Assembly (NCBI RefSeq): GCF_011742925.1 | Contig: NZ_WAEL01000001.1 | Coordinates: 496,001-560,000 of the forward strand | Origin: Fibrivirga algicola | GTDB taxonomy: Bacteria > Bacteroidota > Bacteroidia > Cytophagales > Spirosomataceae | Reading direction: 5' to 3' | Length of the DNA: 64,000 nt | Shown here: positions 63,204-64,000 of the stretch, piece by piece | How the letters are laid out: each line of letters opens with the position of its first letter | Numbering within the stretch: the first letter of the stretch is position 1 | The notes under the pieces: model-generated | Told to the model about the DNA's origin: nothing | Seen by the model: only the letters and a program-made list of their open reading frames with translations | Database searches by the model: none | Position numbers and translations under genes: made by a program

Positions 63204-64000
63204 TTACACGTCTTCGATCGAAAACTCCTTCACAAGGAGACTTAGCAACCGGTCATGGGCCTCCATATACTCAGGTAAATGAACGATCGCCTTTTTGTGG
63301 CGGGGCCGGGGAAGGGCAATATCAACGATTTCACGGATGGTTGCTTCGGGGCCATCATTCATCACCACCACGCGATCAGCCAGGAAGATGGCCTCTTCAA
63401 TATCGTGCGTAACCATGACGATGGTCTTGTTCCGGTTGTCGAGGTTCCAGAGCTTGAGCAGTTCAATATGCATGGTTCCTTTCGTGAGTGCATCCAGCGC
63501 GCCGAAGGGCTCATCAAGCAATAGAATGCTGGGATTGATGGCGAAGGCGCGGGCAATGGCCGTGCGTTGCTTCATGCCGCCCGACAGGTGACCCGGCAGT
63601 TTGTCCTTATGCGTGAAGAGGTTTACCGCCTTCAGGTTATCCGTGACCAGCGCTTCCTTCTCCGTTTTTGAGAGGTCGGGTCGGCACGAATCTACGGCCT
63701 CGTACACATTGCGCCAGACTGTGAGCCAAGGTAGCAGCGAATAATTCTGGAACACAACACCCCGGTCGGGGCCAGGGCCGGTAACGAGCTTTTCATTAGC
63801 TAAGACGCGGCCGCCGGTTGGCTTCACCATGCCCGCTATGGCGTTTAAGATGGTTGATTTACCACAGCCCGAGTGGCCAATGATGCAGACAATCTCACCT
63901 TTACGCACACTCAGATTAATGCCTTTAACCGCTGTATAGGTACCGCCTTTAGTCGGAAACGAGATGCGCAGATCGCTAATCTCGATGCTGGTAGGCTGCA
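63204..64000 (-). CDS. ABC transporter ATPase, nitrate/sulfonate/taurine type, 5' end outside window
   Basis: The frame stays open to the window edge (upstream residues include EISDLRISFPTKGG), so the GTG at 63908 is internal. Walker A GHSGCGKST, Q-loop FQNYSLLPWLTV, signature HLSGGMKQRTAIARAF, Walker B ILLLDEPFGALDALT, switch HDIEEAIFLADR. The LPWLTVWRNV sequence and MVKPTGG-type features are of the NrtD/SsuB/TauB group. Powers import of an oxyanion or sulfonate; permease and binding protein would be upstream, outside the window. Confidence 0.93.
   Translation of the reverse strand, partial: QPTSIEISDLRISFPTKGGTYTAVKGINLSVRKGEIVCIIGHSGCGKSTILNAIAGMVKPTGGRVLANEKLVTGPGPDRGVVFQNYSLLPWLTVWRNVYEAVDSCRPDLSKTEKEALVTDNLKAVNLFTHKDKLPGHLSGGMKQRTAIARAFAINPSILLLDEPFGALDALTKGTMHIELLKLWNLDNRNKTIVMVTHDIEEAIFLADRVVVMNDGPEATIREIVDIALPRPRHKKAIVHLPEYMEAHDRLLSLLVKEFSIEDV

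Overview
The window looks like a piece of a Bacteroidota chromosome, most likely a Spirosoma-like member of the Cytophagales. The grounds are an Oar/SusC-type TonB receptor, DUF4369-TlpA proteins, an M43 cytophagalysin-type lipoprotein, a RDD/SpoIIM/DUF4129/DUF4350/MoxR/DUF58 block, and several copies of the Bacteroidota promoter box TAnnTTTG just upstream of genes. The genus is inference; no rRNA is present.

Two compartments are obvious. Positions 1 to about 16,480 are AT-rich accessory DNA around a tRNA-Val(TAC) gene (5741-5815). Left of the tRNA are the 3' part of a very large protein with an Hsp90-like ATPase remnant and a C-terminal DUF3883 nuclease-like domain, and a tyrosine recombinase. 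Right of the tRNA lies a compact integrated element of about 10.7 kb, bounded by a 13-bp direct repeat of the tRNA 3' end (5804-5816 and 16466-16478). Its middle holds a replication and control core: Zn-finger protein, CHC2/Toprim primase, iteron-like cluster, VapE-type ATPase, integrase, and two divergent XRE regulators around an operator-like palindrome. On both flanks sits probable antiphage cargo: an unassigned YVDD reverse transcriptase, a possible HEPN-like protein, and an HD-plus-Hsp90-like-ATPase fusion. No relaxase, conjugation or virion gene is visible, so the element resembles a phage satellite or minimal integrative element.

From 16.5 kb on, the DNA is GC-richer backbone. In order: an LRR protein; a sugar block (DUF1080 3-keto-glycoside hydrolase, AraC, aldose epimerase, Gfo/Idh/MocA dehydrogenase, SMP-30 lactonase); a di-haem cytochrome c peroxidase; a second AraC; an eight-PAS histidine kinase; a TonB receptor followed by a GDPD phosphodiesterase; two tandem TlpA-like thiol proteins and an S9 peptidase; MoaD and MoaE; the rimP-nusA-infB translation/transcription operon with an attenuator-like hairpin in front; a RhaT-type sugar symporter; a CheY-like regulator; an M20 amidohydrolase; the RDD-SpoIIM-DUF4129-DUF4350-MoxR-DUF58 membrane/chaperone block; an SGNH hydrolase; an M43 metalloprotease; and the start-truncated ATPase of a nitrate/sulfonate-type ABC importer.

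The two most interesting signals are (1) the tRNA-Val hotspot, with two Hsp90-like ATPase proteins and an unassigned RT in two adjacent elements, and (2) a dispersed motif, AGGTACGT, strongly over-represented on both strands of the backbone and almost absent from the island. At 61963-62000 inverted copies of it build a perfect bidirectional terminator, as uptake sequences do in other bacteria.
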